A stretch of 44,019 nt of DNA from positions 1 to 44,019 of the forward strand of contig CAMDTO010000007.1 of the NCBI GenBank assembly GCA_945907765.1, written 5' to 3'. The translations under genes and the position numbers were made by a program. Under the pieces are notes generated by a model. That model was not told the DNA's origin and did not search any database. It worked only from the letters and a program-made list of their open reading frames with translations. Shown one piece after another: positions 1-9,989 of this stretch (position 1 is its first letter; every line of letters begins with the position of its first letter). Source of the stretch: Thermoflexus hugenholtzii JAD2. GTDB taxonomy: Bacteria; Chloroflexota; UBA11872; UBA12225.

Positions 1-297
1 GGCGAGAGTTCCCTCGTGCAGCTGGCGCGGGTCGTGGCGGGCCTGGGCGATCCAGTCGCGCAAGCTGTCGATGCTGACGCCCAGTTCCCGGGCAACATGG
101 CTCACGGGAACATTGCGGGACCGGGTCAGCAGGACCGCCTGATGGCGGACCTCCGCGGAATACGGAGCAACGTACGGCCGGATGATCGGCATGGGCAGAT
201 CAGCGAAGGTGGCGGTGGCAGGTCCCGGCTGGTCGGTGGCGGACGTTCCCGGTCCCCGTGCGGGTACCGGCACGGGAACAATGCGTCGACGGACCAT
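1..297 (-). CDS. IS3-type transposase OrfA-like HTH protein, partial (runs off window; absent from the ORF track)
   Basis: Minus-strand translation from ATG at 297: [109 protein letters not shown] just upstream; typical HTH_Tnp_1 pattern. Confidence 0.75.
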   Translation of the reverse strand, partial: MVRRRIVPVPVPARGPGTSATDQPGPATATFADLPMPIIRPYVAPYSAEVRHQAVLLTRSRNVPVSHVARELGVSIDSLRDWIAQARHDPRQLHEGTLA

Positions 298-358
298 GAT
301 GTCTCCTTGCCCGGCCAGTGTGGCCGGTGCGCTGGCGACTGTCCACTATTTGGGTGCA
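1..358 (-). mobile_element. Left part of an IS3-type insertion element (truncated by window edge); candidate terminal end TGCACCCAAATAGTGGACA at 358-340
   Basis: Contains an OrfA-like HTH ORF on the minus strand; the sequence upstream of it ends in a TG-initiated IS3-like terminal sequence that directly abuts transposase-coding sequence of another IS. Confidence 0.55.
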
Positions 359-507
359 AGTCCAAGCACCCGTTCCGGGTCATCAAGCAGCAGTTCGGCC
401 ACGTGAAGGCGCGGTACCGGGGGCTGGCGAAGAACGGGTCGCACCTGGTGACGCTGTTTGCGCTCTCGAAACTCTGGATGGCACGGCGCACCCTGCTGGC
501 AGGGTAG
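359..507 (+). pseudogene. C-terminal fragment of an IS5-type transposase
   Basis: Frame of ORF 16..507 ends [48 protein letters not shown], a characteristic IS5-family transposase C-terminus; the N-terminal part is unrelated sequence. Confidence 0.8.
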
Positions 508-897
508 GCCGCCGCGTGCCCGAATGCGCACCGGTCAGCACGCACACGGGCCAGGACGGCCTTCGGGGGGCCGGTTCCGGGGCGAAAACGGGGCTGGAGG
601 AGCCCCACGGGCAACGATTCCCGGTCACTTGCCTCGCACGGGACGCGAATCGTGCCTTGTGCAGCCCTTCCCTAGGGCGGAGCATGCCCGGAAGCGTTCG
701 GGAGGCGTCCCGGAGGCCCCACCGAGGCCTCCAGAAGGTCGGTGGCCCGTGCCAAGAACCCGTTCGGGGCGGGTGGAACCACCTCGCGATGGGTCACCGA
801 CCAAATTCATCAGACCCCTGGGCGACCGTTCCAGACGAAACTGACCGCGACGACGTCCACAACACCAAAGATTCAGCCTCGTCCAGCGCATCCCTAA

Positions 898-1677
898 ATG
901 AATCAGTTGCCTACCCTCGTTTCAGTAGTGGGATCAACATTTCTTGCATCGATGATCGAAGTTGTTGAGGCGTTCACAATCACCCTTGCGGTCTCTATCG
1001 TGCGTGGATGGCGCCCGGCAATCATTGGCACCGCGACTGCCTTGGCCCTGCTTGCGGTTGCCGTTCTGATCTTCGGACCGCTACTTCACGTTGTCCTAAT
1101 CAACGCGCTGCAATTCACGATTGGCATTCTCACGTTCTTGTTCGGTTTGAGGTGGCTAAGGAAGGCAATTCTGCGATCGATCGGGGTCATCGCGATGCAC
1201 GACGAGGACGCCATCTTTACGAAGGAAGTCAACTCGCTGACTGCCCTTGAACGTCAGAAACTGTCCCGGCTCGAATGAATTGCCGGTATGACCGCCTTCA
1301 AGGCCGTATTGCTCGAAGGGCTTGAAGTCCTATTCATCGTGATCGCGCTTGGGTCTACCCGAACAAGCGACGTCAGGAACCTTATCTGGGAAGCGAGCCT
1401 TGGCGCGCTCGAGGCCTGCGTGCTTGTCCTCATTGCCGGCGCGATCGTTCACAAGCCCCTGTCCACGGTCCCGGAAAACACGCTGAAATACTCCGCGGGG
1501 ATCATGCTTTCGGCTTTCGGTGTCTTCTGGACCGGTGAGAGCTTTGGGATTGATTGGCCTCGTGCCGACCTAAGCATTGTCGGATTTGGCCTGATCTTCC
1601 TCGCAATTGGGACCACACTCGTCAACATCCACCGGCCTCGTTACGCGAAGTCGGCGCCGGTCGGAGCACCCAGATGA
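898..1677 (+). pseudogene. COG4280-type predicted membrane protein, interrupted by a single in-frame TGA (1276-1278)
   Basis: ORFs 898..1278 and 1288..1677 are in the same frame and together form one protein (STFLASMIEVVEAFTITLAV...; FGLRWLRKAILR...HDEDA; TAFKAVLLEGLEVLFIVIA...; PENTLKYSAGIMLSAFGVFWTGE). Confidence 0.7.
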
Positions 1678-1880
1678 TCAAGGGAATATGGTCCGAACTG
1701 GTCGGTCTATTCGTCGATGACGAGTTTCTCGCAATTGCCATCGTTACCCTTGTGATGGGCGTTGGGATCCTGCTGTATCAGGAAATTGCTGACACTGTCG
1801 TAGGCGGCGCTGGACTAGTCATCGGCCTGCCGGCAATCTTGATCGCCGGTGTCGTCCGCACACTGCGCCGTTTCCCGTGA
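1674..1880 (+). CDS. Small membrane protein following the COG4280 gene
   Basis: ATG overlaps the previous stop (ATGA); MIKGIWSELVGLFVDDEFLAIAIVTLVMGVGILLYQEIADTVVGGAGLVIGLPAILIAGVVRTLRRFP; two hydrophobic segments. Confidence 0.6.
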   Translation: MIKGIWSELVGLFVDDEFLAIAIVTLVMGVGILLYQEIADTVVGGAGLVIGLPAILIAGVVRTLRRFP

Positions 1881-1953
1881 CGGCCACGAAACAATCCATT
1901 CATTCCGGGCTGGACGGGATGACCGGCGAGTTCCTCGGTGAAGTCGGCGACAG

Positions 1954-3282
1954 CTACTCAATCGGAGCGGTCGCTGATTTCACGAATTGGTCGTCAATTG
2001 AGAACAATTTGAGACCGTTGTCGCGAAGAAGGCGGTTTGAAAGCGCCGACGCGTCAGCTTCCGCAAGCCACCCTGCCTCCACCCGATCCGCAACAACATC
2101 GGCGACAGCTTCCCTAGCCATCTGGCCATGGGCATACGCCAATTCGGGCATACGGTAATCGCCGCCGAATGCCTGGATCTTGTTGTGCGGGACCGTGTCA
2201 AGCCATTCATGCAGGCAACGTCGCAAAACGGTCGGAGAGATGATGGCTAACCAACACGCGTTGATGTAGGCGTTTGGGAAGTTCTTGGCAAGTGACGCCA
2301 GTTCGCCGCCGTATGGGTACCCACCATGGAAGAGGTCGAACGTCGTACCCGGGTGCTCCTTGAGCGTGTTGGTGAGGAACGCAGGATTGGTTATCGCGAT
2401 GTCGGCTCCCCAGTTTCCCGCCTGCAGACCTGTGTGCACCTGGTAAGGCAGGTGCAATGCCGACGCGCGGTCGCAGACTTCATGGAACAGGAAGTCCTGA
2501 AGTACTCGTGCATCCGACGGCGCAAGACTGCCCTGGAGCCCGTGTTCATAGAATGCCGAAGCAGTTGCCCGGTCGACGGTCTCGAACCGAAGCGAACGGC
2601 GGTACGCAAGCCCGCACTTCAGCGCAATCATCCCTTCGGAACGGTAAGCACCCAAGAGGTCGTCGAGAGCGAGTAGGTACGCTCCCATGCTGGACGGGGC
2701 ATCGCGACCGTCTGATGGCCCATTCGTGACGGCGTCGGCGAATTCGGAAGCCGTGCTCGCCACGATGAACCGGTCCGCACGCATGACTGGCAGGAAGTAG
2801 CGCCGGTCGCCACGGGTACTGCCCACATCCATGAGCGAGGCGATGAACCTGCCATTCCGCTTGAGGACTTGCTCATACCACGAGACCTCGCCCGCAGTCT
2901 CGGCGACACGGACAGAGAGTTCCCGGTAGGTCGCGGACGTCAGGCCAGGGAGACCGTAAAGGTCTCGAACCGCCCGCTCTACCGCCTGCCCATAGCCGGT
3001 GGTACGGGACACCTCCCAGAATGGTTCAAAGGACATCCACCGGAGGTCCAGCGGGACCGACTGATCGACAAGCCGTTGCATGGTTTCCTCGGGCATCCCT
3101 GCGGAAACAAGATCGGCATTCAGGTAGTGGTTCGTCAGGTAGAAGCAGTCGTTCGCATGTTCCGCGTGCTGGTCAGGAAAATGGAGGTGCTCGTGGGCGT
3201 CAAGTGCCCACATTCCCATCACCTCTTCGCGGATTTGTGATCGTAGGTGAGACAGCGAGTTCGCCGGTCGCATGCTTTCCAT
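1954..3282 (-). CDS. Amidohydrolase (amidohydrolase_2 type) family protein
   Basis: 442-aa ORF; ALDAHEHLHFPD near N-terminus, FDLFHGGYPYGGELASLAKNFPNAYINACWLAIISP, IQAFGGDYR motifs. Confidence 0.75.
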   Translation of the reverse strand: MESMRPANSLSHLRSQIREEVMGMWALDAHEHLHFPDQHAEHANDCFYLTNHYLNADLVSAGMPEETMQRLVDQSVPLDLRWMSFEPFWEVSRTTGYGQAVERAVRDLYGLPGLTSATYRELSVRVAETAGEVSWYEQVLKRNGRFIASLMDVGSTRGDRRYFLPVMRADRFIVASTASEFADAVTNGPSDGRDAPSSMGAYLLALDDLLGAYRSEGMIALKCGLAYRRSLRFETVDRATASAFYEHGLQGSLAPSDARVLQDFLFHEVCDRASALHLPYQVHTGLQAGNWGADIAITNPAFLTNTLKEHPGTTFDLFHGGYPYGGELASLAKNFPNAYINACWLAIISPTVLRRCLHEWLDTVPHNKIQAFGGDYRMPELAYAHGQMAREAVADVVADRVEAGWLAEADASALSNRLLRDNGLKLFSIDDQFVKSATAPIE

Positions 3283-3416
3283 AATGTCGGTTCCTCCAGC
3301 GCAGGATATCCGTCCGCGCCTCCGTTGGACCCAAGACGCAGTTCGGCCGACGGTTGCGGCGGATATCTCCCGGGTGCAACCATCTCAACAGAATGGAACC
3401 CTACGTGACGACAGGG

Positions 3417-4667
3417 ATGACCGAGTCCACACTGGCTGTCGACGGGGGAACCCCAGTCCGGACGGAACCGTTCCCTACCTGGCCGATTTGGGAGGGAACG
3501 GACGAGGAGGCAGTCCTCGCAGCGCTCCGGTCTGGGCGTTGGGGTTCCCGTCCGGGAAGTGGGTTTGTCGACGCATTCACGAACCGGTTCGCCGCGTTTC
3601 ACCAAGCCCGGCGCGCGATAGCGGTCTCCAACGGCACCGTCGCCCTTGAAGTTGCGCTTCGGGCCATTGGTGTCGGGCCATTTGACGAGGTCATCATACC
3701 CGCATACACATTTGTTGCGACGGCCACGTCAGTTCTGAGTGTCGGGGCAATCCCGGTCTTTGCCGACATTCGACCGGATACCTATCTGATGGATGCCGAC
3801 GATGCGGCCCGAAGGATTACCGCTCGAACCAAGGCAATCGTTCCAGTCCACATTGCCGGGCAACCCTGTGACCTGGACGCGCTGATCGGGGTCGCGAGGA
3901 AAAATGGATTGGCGCTCATCGAGGATGCCGCCCAAGCAGTTGGTGCCTCGTGGCGAGGCCGTCCAATCGGAGCGATTGGCGACATCGGCACACTCTCTTT
4001 CCAGTCATCAAAGAACCTGAATTCAGGCGAAGGTGGCGCCCTCGTCACAGATGATGAAGCGCTCGCTGATCGTGCGTGGTCACTTGCCAATTGCGGACGA
4101 ATGCCAGCGGGGGCCTGGTACCACCACGAAATTGCAGGTTCCAATCACCGGATGACCGAGATCCAAGGCGCCCTGCTGCTTTCCCAACTCGACCGACTGC
4201 CGTCGCAATTTGCCCTGCGTGAACAGAATGCACGGCTACTTGACGAAGCCTTGTCATCAATTAGAGGGTTCACACCACAGGCGCGCGACGAACGTGTGAC
4301 TGGACATGCGCACCACCTCTATGTGTCCCGGTACGACCCGCAAGCGTTCGGAGGCCGTCCCCGTGCGTGGTTCCTTTCCGCGCTACGTGCCGAGGGAGTC
4401 CCGTGTTCCCCTGGATATGAAACTCCCCTGCACCGAACGCCCGCCGTCCTGTCGGAACGCCGAAAATGGGCAATGCTCGCCAAAGAGAGCGGACGGCAAG
4501 TTTCCTGTCCGGAAAGTCCCGATGCGGAGAACCTTCCGGTCACGGACCGTGCCAGCCGTGAAGAAGGCGTGTGGTTTGGTCAGTCCATCCTCCTTGCCGA
4601 CCAACGCGCCATGCACCAGATTGTTGAAGCGGTCGCAAAGGTTCAAGCCTGGGCATCAAGCCACTGA
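3417..4667 (+). CDS. DegT/DnrJ/EryC1/StrS family PLP-dependent aminotransferase
   Basis: LAVDGGTPVRTEPFPTWP, FVDAFTNRFAAFHQARRAIAVSNGTVALEVALRAIGVGPFDEVIIPAYTFVATATSVL, SFQSSKNLNSGEGGALVTDD (PLP lysine region). Confidence 0.9.
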   Translation: MTESTLAVDGGTPVRTEPFPTWPIWEGTDEEAVLAALRSGRWGSRPGSGFVDAFTNRFAAFHQARRAIAVSNGTVALEVALRAIGVGPFDEVIIPAYTFVATATSVLSVGAIPVFADIRPDTYLMDADDAARRITARTKAIVPVHIAGQPCDLDALIGVARKNGLALIEDAAQAVGASWRGRPIGAIGDIGTLSFQSSKNLNSGEGGALVTDDEALADRAWSLANCGRMPAGAWYHHEIAGSNHRMTEIQGALLLSQLDRLPSQFALREQNARLLDEALSSIRGFTPQARDERVTGHAHHLYVSRYDPQAFGGRPRAWFLSALRAEGVPCSPGYETPLHRTPAVLSERRKWAMLAKESGRQVSCPESPDAENLPVTDRASREEGVWFGQSILLADQRAMHQIVEAVAKVQAWASSH

Positions 4668-4803
4668 TAAATTGGCAGGGACCCCAATGCAAGTCGACCC
4701 TGCGTGCCTCGACGACACGATGCTTCCCACGCGTACTCGATAACGGACACGGGGGCTCCGCTCGCCTCCACCCAGTCGACACCGTGCGAAAATCAATGCC
4801 GAC

Positions 4804-6054
4804 CTAACGCACGGCGCTCATCACCGCATTGCTGAACAGTGCCTGTCGCGGTCGTTCCCGCGTCCATCCGCTGCCAAGCGTGCGATTGGTCAACAGCACG
4901 ACCTGCACATCGGCAACCGGATCTGACCAAACCATCGTCCCCGTCGCTCCAGTGTGGCTCCAAGTTCCGGGCGAGGTCAGGTCACCCGTTGGGTGTGCGC
5001 GCTTTCCGCCCTTGACGTCCCATCCTATTCCCCACGGAACCGCTGGACGAGGTGCTGCCCCAGCGGCACTGTCCCGAAGTTCAGGCGCAATCTCAGGACC
5101 AAAATCCGGACCGGATGCCTGCACACTGACCATCTCACGTGCCGCCGGCGCAGATAGGATGCGGGTACCCGCGGCAGTCGCCCCGCCTTGGGGTGCTCTG
5201 AACAGTGCCAGGAACGTGACGAGTTCGCGTGGCGTAGTGAACAAGCCCCCCCACGGAATGCCGAGGCTTCGGTAGTAGGCCGAGTTTGACACTTCCCATG
5301 ACATGCCCTCCTGCCCGGTGTCAACGACCGTCGCCGTGTGTCCCGCCCACTCTGCAGGTGGAAGGATTGAACTTGACACGGTTCCGAGGTCGTGAAGGAG
5401 GTGTGCAAAGCCCTTGTGGAATGCCTCCACACCCGACGTGACTGGCGGGCCAGAACCCTCGTGGTTCGCCAACACCCGCCCGGCAACTTCGGCGGCCATC
5501 AAGATGCCGCAGTTGGAATACAGGTGCGCCGACATCGGCTCAAACAGATGGGGGGCACGTGCGAACGACGGCACGAAGTCCGATAACGGCCGGTGCCCAC
5601 GCCGCAGGTCAAAGTTGTCAGCACTGAACCCCGGAAGGCCCGATGAATGGCTCAGGCAGTGTCGGATCGTGATGTGTTCTCGGGAATGCACGAGATCTCC
5701 CCGATCAGCCGACGTACCTGAAAGTAATTCCGGTACGTATCTGGCGACCGGTTCATCCAGTGAGATCAGACCGGCATCGACCGCACGCATTACAACCGCA
5801 GCGGTAAATGGCTTGGTCACCGATGCAACAGACCAGATGGTTTCATCGTCAACCGGCCGGCCGGTCGCAGGATCGGCAACTCCTAGGTAGGCTTCCGCGA
5901 CAACACGGCCTTCACGAGCCACAATGGCGCCGATACCCGGCACAACCCTCTCCTGGATCCATCCATCCAGGATCCCGAAGGCGCGTCGCAAACGGTCAGC
6001 ATCCAGACCATGCCGGTCAGGACTATCGAATACCAGTCGCGTCAGTTCGGTCAT
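4804..6054 (-). CDS. Serine hydrolase, beta-lactamase / penicillin-binding-protein-like family
   Basis: WSVASVTKPFTAAVVMRAVDAGLISLDEPVARYVPE, ITIRHCLSHSSGLPGF, YSNCGI; internal ATG at 6054 chosen as likely start. Confidence 0.85.
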   Translation of the reverse strand: MTELTRLVFDSPDRHGLDADRLRRAFGILDGWIQERVVPGIGAIVAREGRVVAEAYLGVADPATGRPVDDETIWSVASVTKPFTAAVVMRAVDAGLISLDEPVARYVPELLSGTSADRGDLVHSREHITIRHCLSHSSGLPGFSADNFDLRRGHRPLSDFVPSFARAPHLFEPMSAHLYSNCGILMAAEVAGRVLANHEGSGPPVTSGVEAFHKGFAHLLHDLGTVSSSILPPAEWAGHTATVVDTGQEGMSWEVSNSAYYRSLGIPWGGLFTTPRELVTFLALFRAPQGGATAAGTRILSAPAAREMVSVQASGPDFGPEIAPELRDSAAGAAPRPAVPWGIGWDVKGGKRAHPTGDLTSPGTWSHTGATGTMVWSDPVADVQVVLLTNRTLGSGWTRERPRQALFSNAVMSAVR

Positions 6055-6222
6055 CGTTGCGCCTCCACCACAGATCGCGCCAGGTTCCAAACGCGATTTG
6101 GGCGCACTGTACTCGAATACCCCGTTTGATTCGTTCAGTGGACGTTTCGAGTCAGTCATACCCAACCCGCTTCATGCAATGATGCGCGTGACGCAACAGG
6201 CGTCTGGAGAAGGAACCGCACC

Positions 6223-7263
6223 ATGGCAATGCGTATCGGCATCGGTCTGTACCCACACCTCCTAACCACTGACAACTTCAAGTTTGCGGCCCAGGCGGGG
6301 GCCACCCACGTGGTCGCTCACCTGCCCGGATGGGCCAAGCGGGTTGGCCGGGCGCTTCCACCGGAAGCAATGTGGACCTATGAGGAACTCGCGAGCCTCA
6401 AGTCGGCATTGAACGCCGAAGGCCTTGAGTTCTACGCGATTGAGAATTTCGAAGTTGACCACTGGTATGACGTCCTCCTAGACGGTCCCAAGCGCGACGA
6501 ACAGATCGCGAACTTGCAGGGACTCCTGCGCACCATGGGTCGACTTGGCATCGAGGTCATGGGGTACAACTTCAGTTACGCCAATGTCTGGGGGCGTGTC
6601 CACGGCCCCTATGCCCGGGGCGGAGCTCGCACCCCAGCCTACCTCGAAGCCCAGGCACCAGAACAAACCTCCATCCCGAAGGGAACCGTCTGGAGCGTTC
6701 AATATGACCCGAGTGCCCCTGAGGGAGATATCGGGACCGTCAGCGAAGAAGTCCTCTGGGAGCGCTACACGCGGTTCCTCCATGACATGATCCCCGTCGC
6801 CGAGGAGGCAAACGTCCGCCTCGCGATGCATCCCGCCGATCCGCCGTTCGGCGTCCTTCGCGGCACGCACCGTCTCGTTTGGAAGCCGGAGCAGTACCAG
6901 AAGTTCTTCGACCTCTACCCCAGCCACCATCATTGCGCCGAGTTCTGCCAAGGCACCATCGCAGAAATGAACGGCGAGATGGACGTCTACCAGGCTATCG
7001 ATTCCTACACCGCCCAGAAGAAGATCGCATACGTGCACTTCCGGAACGTCCGCGGTACGGTGCCGAATTACATCGAGGAGTTTGTCGACACTGGTGACGT
7101 CGACATGGTGAAGGCCCTGCGGATCTACCACAAGAATGGGTTTGACGGTGTGCTTATCCCCGACCATGCTCCAGAGATGACCTGCGGTGCGCCTTGGCAC
7201 GCAGGCATTGCCTACACCCTCGGTTGGATGCGGGCTGCCATCGGGATCATCGAGAGCGAGTAG
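6223..7263 (+). CDS. Mannonate dehydratase (UxuA)-like TIM-barrel protein
   Basis: RLAMHPADPPFG, CQGTIAEM, KKIAYVHFRNVRGTVPNYIEEFVDTGDVDM, PDHAPEMTCGAPWHAGIAYTLGWMRAAI. Confidence 0.85.
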   Translation: MAMRIGIGLYPHLLTTDNFKFAAQAGATHVVAHLPGWAKRVGRALPPEAMWTYEELASLKSALNAEGLEFYAIENFEVDHWYDVLLDGPKRDEQIANLQGLLRTMGRLGIEVMGYNFSYANVWGRVHGPYARGGARTPAYLEAQAPEQTSIPKGTVWSVQYDPSAPEGDIGTVSEEVLWERYTRFLHDMIPVAEEANVRLAMHPADPPFGVLRGTHRLVWKPEQYQKFFDLYPSHHHCAEFCQGTIAEMNGEMDVYQAIDSYTAQKKIAYVHFRNVRGTVPNYIEEFVDTGDVDMVKALRIYHKNGFDGVLIPDHAPEMTCGAPWHAGIAYTLGWMRAAIGIIESE

Positions 7264-7279
7264 CCAGACGTCCAGCCGC

Positions 7280-7315
7280 CCGGTGCCCCGAGATTCGCGT
7301 GGATCGGGGCACCGG
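7280..7315 (+). terminator. Probable transcription terminator hairpin downstream of the UxuA-like gene
   Basis: 12-bp perfect stem ccggtgccccga / tcggggcaccgg with a 12-nt loop, 16 nt after the stop codon; only a weak T-rich tail. Confidence 0.6.
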
Positions 7316-7525
7316 TCGTCTTGATTCGCCCGTATCGATCCAGTCACATTCACAACGTGCCTGACGCGTGATGCGGGCGCCCACCACGGAGACGAATTCT
7401 CGTACAAGGTGAACAGACCAGGCCCGTGGTCTCACGGATGACCCGCCCATACTTACCCGTGATCTCCCCATGTATGGTGTCATTGCATAGGGAAACTGGG
7501 ATGGGTCTGGCACGGGAGAAAGCCG

Positions 7526-8840
7526 GTGAAGTCATCCTTCTACGACGAAACGTTCGGCGAGGTCGCGCGTCAAGTTGTGTTCGACCCTTCTACCGGGATG
7601 TGGACGCGTGGCACCAGCGTACTCCCAGATCATTCCTTTCGCAGCGTAGGCACGACGCCGAGTTCGTCTTCCGGCGCAGGGGATCACGTTCGCGGTGTAC
7701 CGCGAAAGGGGAGATCGTGAGAGGCTGATCCCGCTGGACATCATTCCCTGACTGATTGACGCTCAGGAATGAAAATTCCTTCACCGCGGACTTGCGCAAC
7801 GGGTCCGGGCTCTCAATCGGTTCCTTGGAGGTTCGTACGGACCGCGCGACTTTGTACGTGCCGGTCACATCCCTGCCGAGTTGGTGCTCCGGAACCCGGA
7901 GTTCGTCGCGGACATGAACCGCCTTCCGGTGCCAGGGAATGTCTATACCCACATTGCAGGCATTGACATCGTCCGCACCGGGGCGAGCAACTTCGTGGTT
8001 CTTGAAGACACTTGCCGCACGCCATCTGGTGTCGCCTAGATGCTCGAGAACCGCGATGTAATGTTGCGCCGCTTCCCCGAATATTCTCGACCCACCGTGT
8101 AAGACCAGTCGCGCAATATCAAGAGGAACTGCTGCAGACCTTGCGGTCAGCAGCTCCCCGAACCAGTCAGGATGACCCAGTCGTGGTGCTCTTGACCCCC
8201 GGCCCGTTTATTAGCGCCTACTACGAACAATCTTTCAAAGCGGACGAAATGGAAAACGAGCTCAGAGGGACCAGACCTGATCGTCGACGACGGGTACGTC
8301 CACAAGCGCACCACTCGTGGCTTGCGTCGCGTGGACGTCGTCTACCGCCGGATTGACGATGCATTCCTGGATCCGTTGGCATTCCGGGCCGACTCGATGT
8401 TCGGGGTTCCAAGGTTGATGGCAGCCTATGGCCTTGGAAATGTCACCATCGCGGACGCTGTGGGCACCGGCATCGCCGACGACAAGGCGGTCCATCGTTA
8501 CGTCCCCCAGATGATCCGGTTCTTTATTGCCGAGCAACCATTGCTGGAGAAAGGTCCAACGTGGCAATCCGGGGTCGCACCGCGACACGTCGATTCGCGC
8601 CCATACGCCCTTCGCGGTACTGGCCACGACGGAAACATTGACGTGCGACTCGTTCCGGGTGCGCTCACACGCGTTGCCCTTCCCGCCGGGATCGTTGGAG
8701 GTCAACTCCAGGCAAGGCGGGGGGACCAAGGGCACGTGGGTGAACACCGCCCGTCTGCACCTCCTCCAGAGACACCTCTTGCCTATCACTCCGCTGGTGA
8801 CGGAGCTCGTTCACACAGGCTTGGTCGCGCCCGTCCAATA
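7526..8840 (+). pseudogene. Decayed circularly permuted ATP-grasp type 2 protein (COG2308-type)
   Basis: Fragments in several frames: [218 protein letters not shown]. Confidence 0.85.
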
Positions 8841-8849
8841 AGTTGGGAC

Positions 8850-9640
8850 AACCGGAGATGCGTTGCATTGGTTCTGAGCCGCATGGCCGACAACCTGTTC
8901 TGGATGGCACGGTACATTGAGCGGGCCGAGAGCATCGCGCGACTTCTTGACGTCGGGCGCCGGATGGCTAGCCTCCTTTGTTACCCTGTGGGAGCAGCAT
9001 CCGAGTGGGCTTCAACGATCGAAGCTGCCGGACGCGAAGCCTCGTTCCAGGCGCGGTTTGACGTGGCCAATGAGGCACGCGTGATCAGGCATCTCGTGCG
9101 CTACGCCAACAATCCTTCATCCATCGTGGCATCGCTCGGCACTGTGCATTCAAATGCCCGCGCGGTTCGAACCGCCCTGTCAGCGGATGTCTGGGACGCC
9201 GTCAACAGCCTGTGGCTCGAAAGCCAGGCCCTTCGCGACGAGGATTTCACGACGAAGGGGCTGCCCCGGATCCTTGACTGGGTGAAGGAACGGTCCCAAC
9301 GATTTGGCGGTGCGGTGGCGAACACGATGCTGCTCCGTGACGCCTACTGGTGGGTGCGATTGGGAACCTTTCTGTAACGCGCCGAGAACACTGCCCGGCT
9401 TGCCGACGTGAAGTACCACGTGCTGCTTCCTCGAGTGGAGGGAGTCGGCGGCCTCCATGACGATTTCCAGTGGGCGGCTGTCTTGCGTGCCGTCTCGGCG
9501 TTGCGCGCCTAACCCTGGGTGTATCACGACAGGCTGGATGCCTTGCGAGTTGCAGAACTGCTTATCCTCCGGTCCGAGATGCCTCGATCACTGCGGAGTT
9601 GCACATCGCAGGCACGCTACTACCTCTGGCGCATCCGCGA
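8850..9640 (+). pseudogene. Decayed alpha-E domain protein (COG2307-type)
   Basis: [32 protein letters not shown]...TFL*RAENTARLADVKYHVLLP...RA*PWVYHDRLDALRVAELLILRSEMPRSLRSC; in-frame TAA at 9375-9377 and TAA near 9511. Confidence 0.85.
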
Positions 9641-9989
9641 CGGATCGCCCTGGACCACATCAACTGCATTCACGGATGACACGGCAGACACGGCGGCTGA
9701 CGATATTTCGGTAACCCCTTTCGCAGGATCCGGGTCCCATCAGAGCCCAGCTGGTGGCAATGGCATTGACGCTCGAGGAAACGCTTCAGCGCACGACGGT
9801 CGAGGAAATCTTTGCCGAAGCCCTTCACGAGTACCTCACCGAATTTACCTCCGCCACGAACGCGATTGGATTTGAGATTCGACGGGAGTATTTGTGGGTA
9901 TCCGCATCACGCCAAACGCATCCGATGCCTGCGAGGCCGGAACACGGCGCTCACAGACGAGAACTGCAACCCCGACAAGACGTGTTCAC

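Noticed and set aside
318-968. 216-aa plus-strand ORF
   Set aside because: Frame disagrees with the IS5 transposase remnant and overlaps the COG4280 start; no domain character.
6478-7407. 309-aa minus-strand ORF
   Set aside because: Lies antisense to the clear UxuA-like gene; long shadow ORFs are expected in high-GC DNA and no family motifs were recognised.
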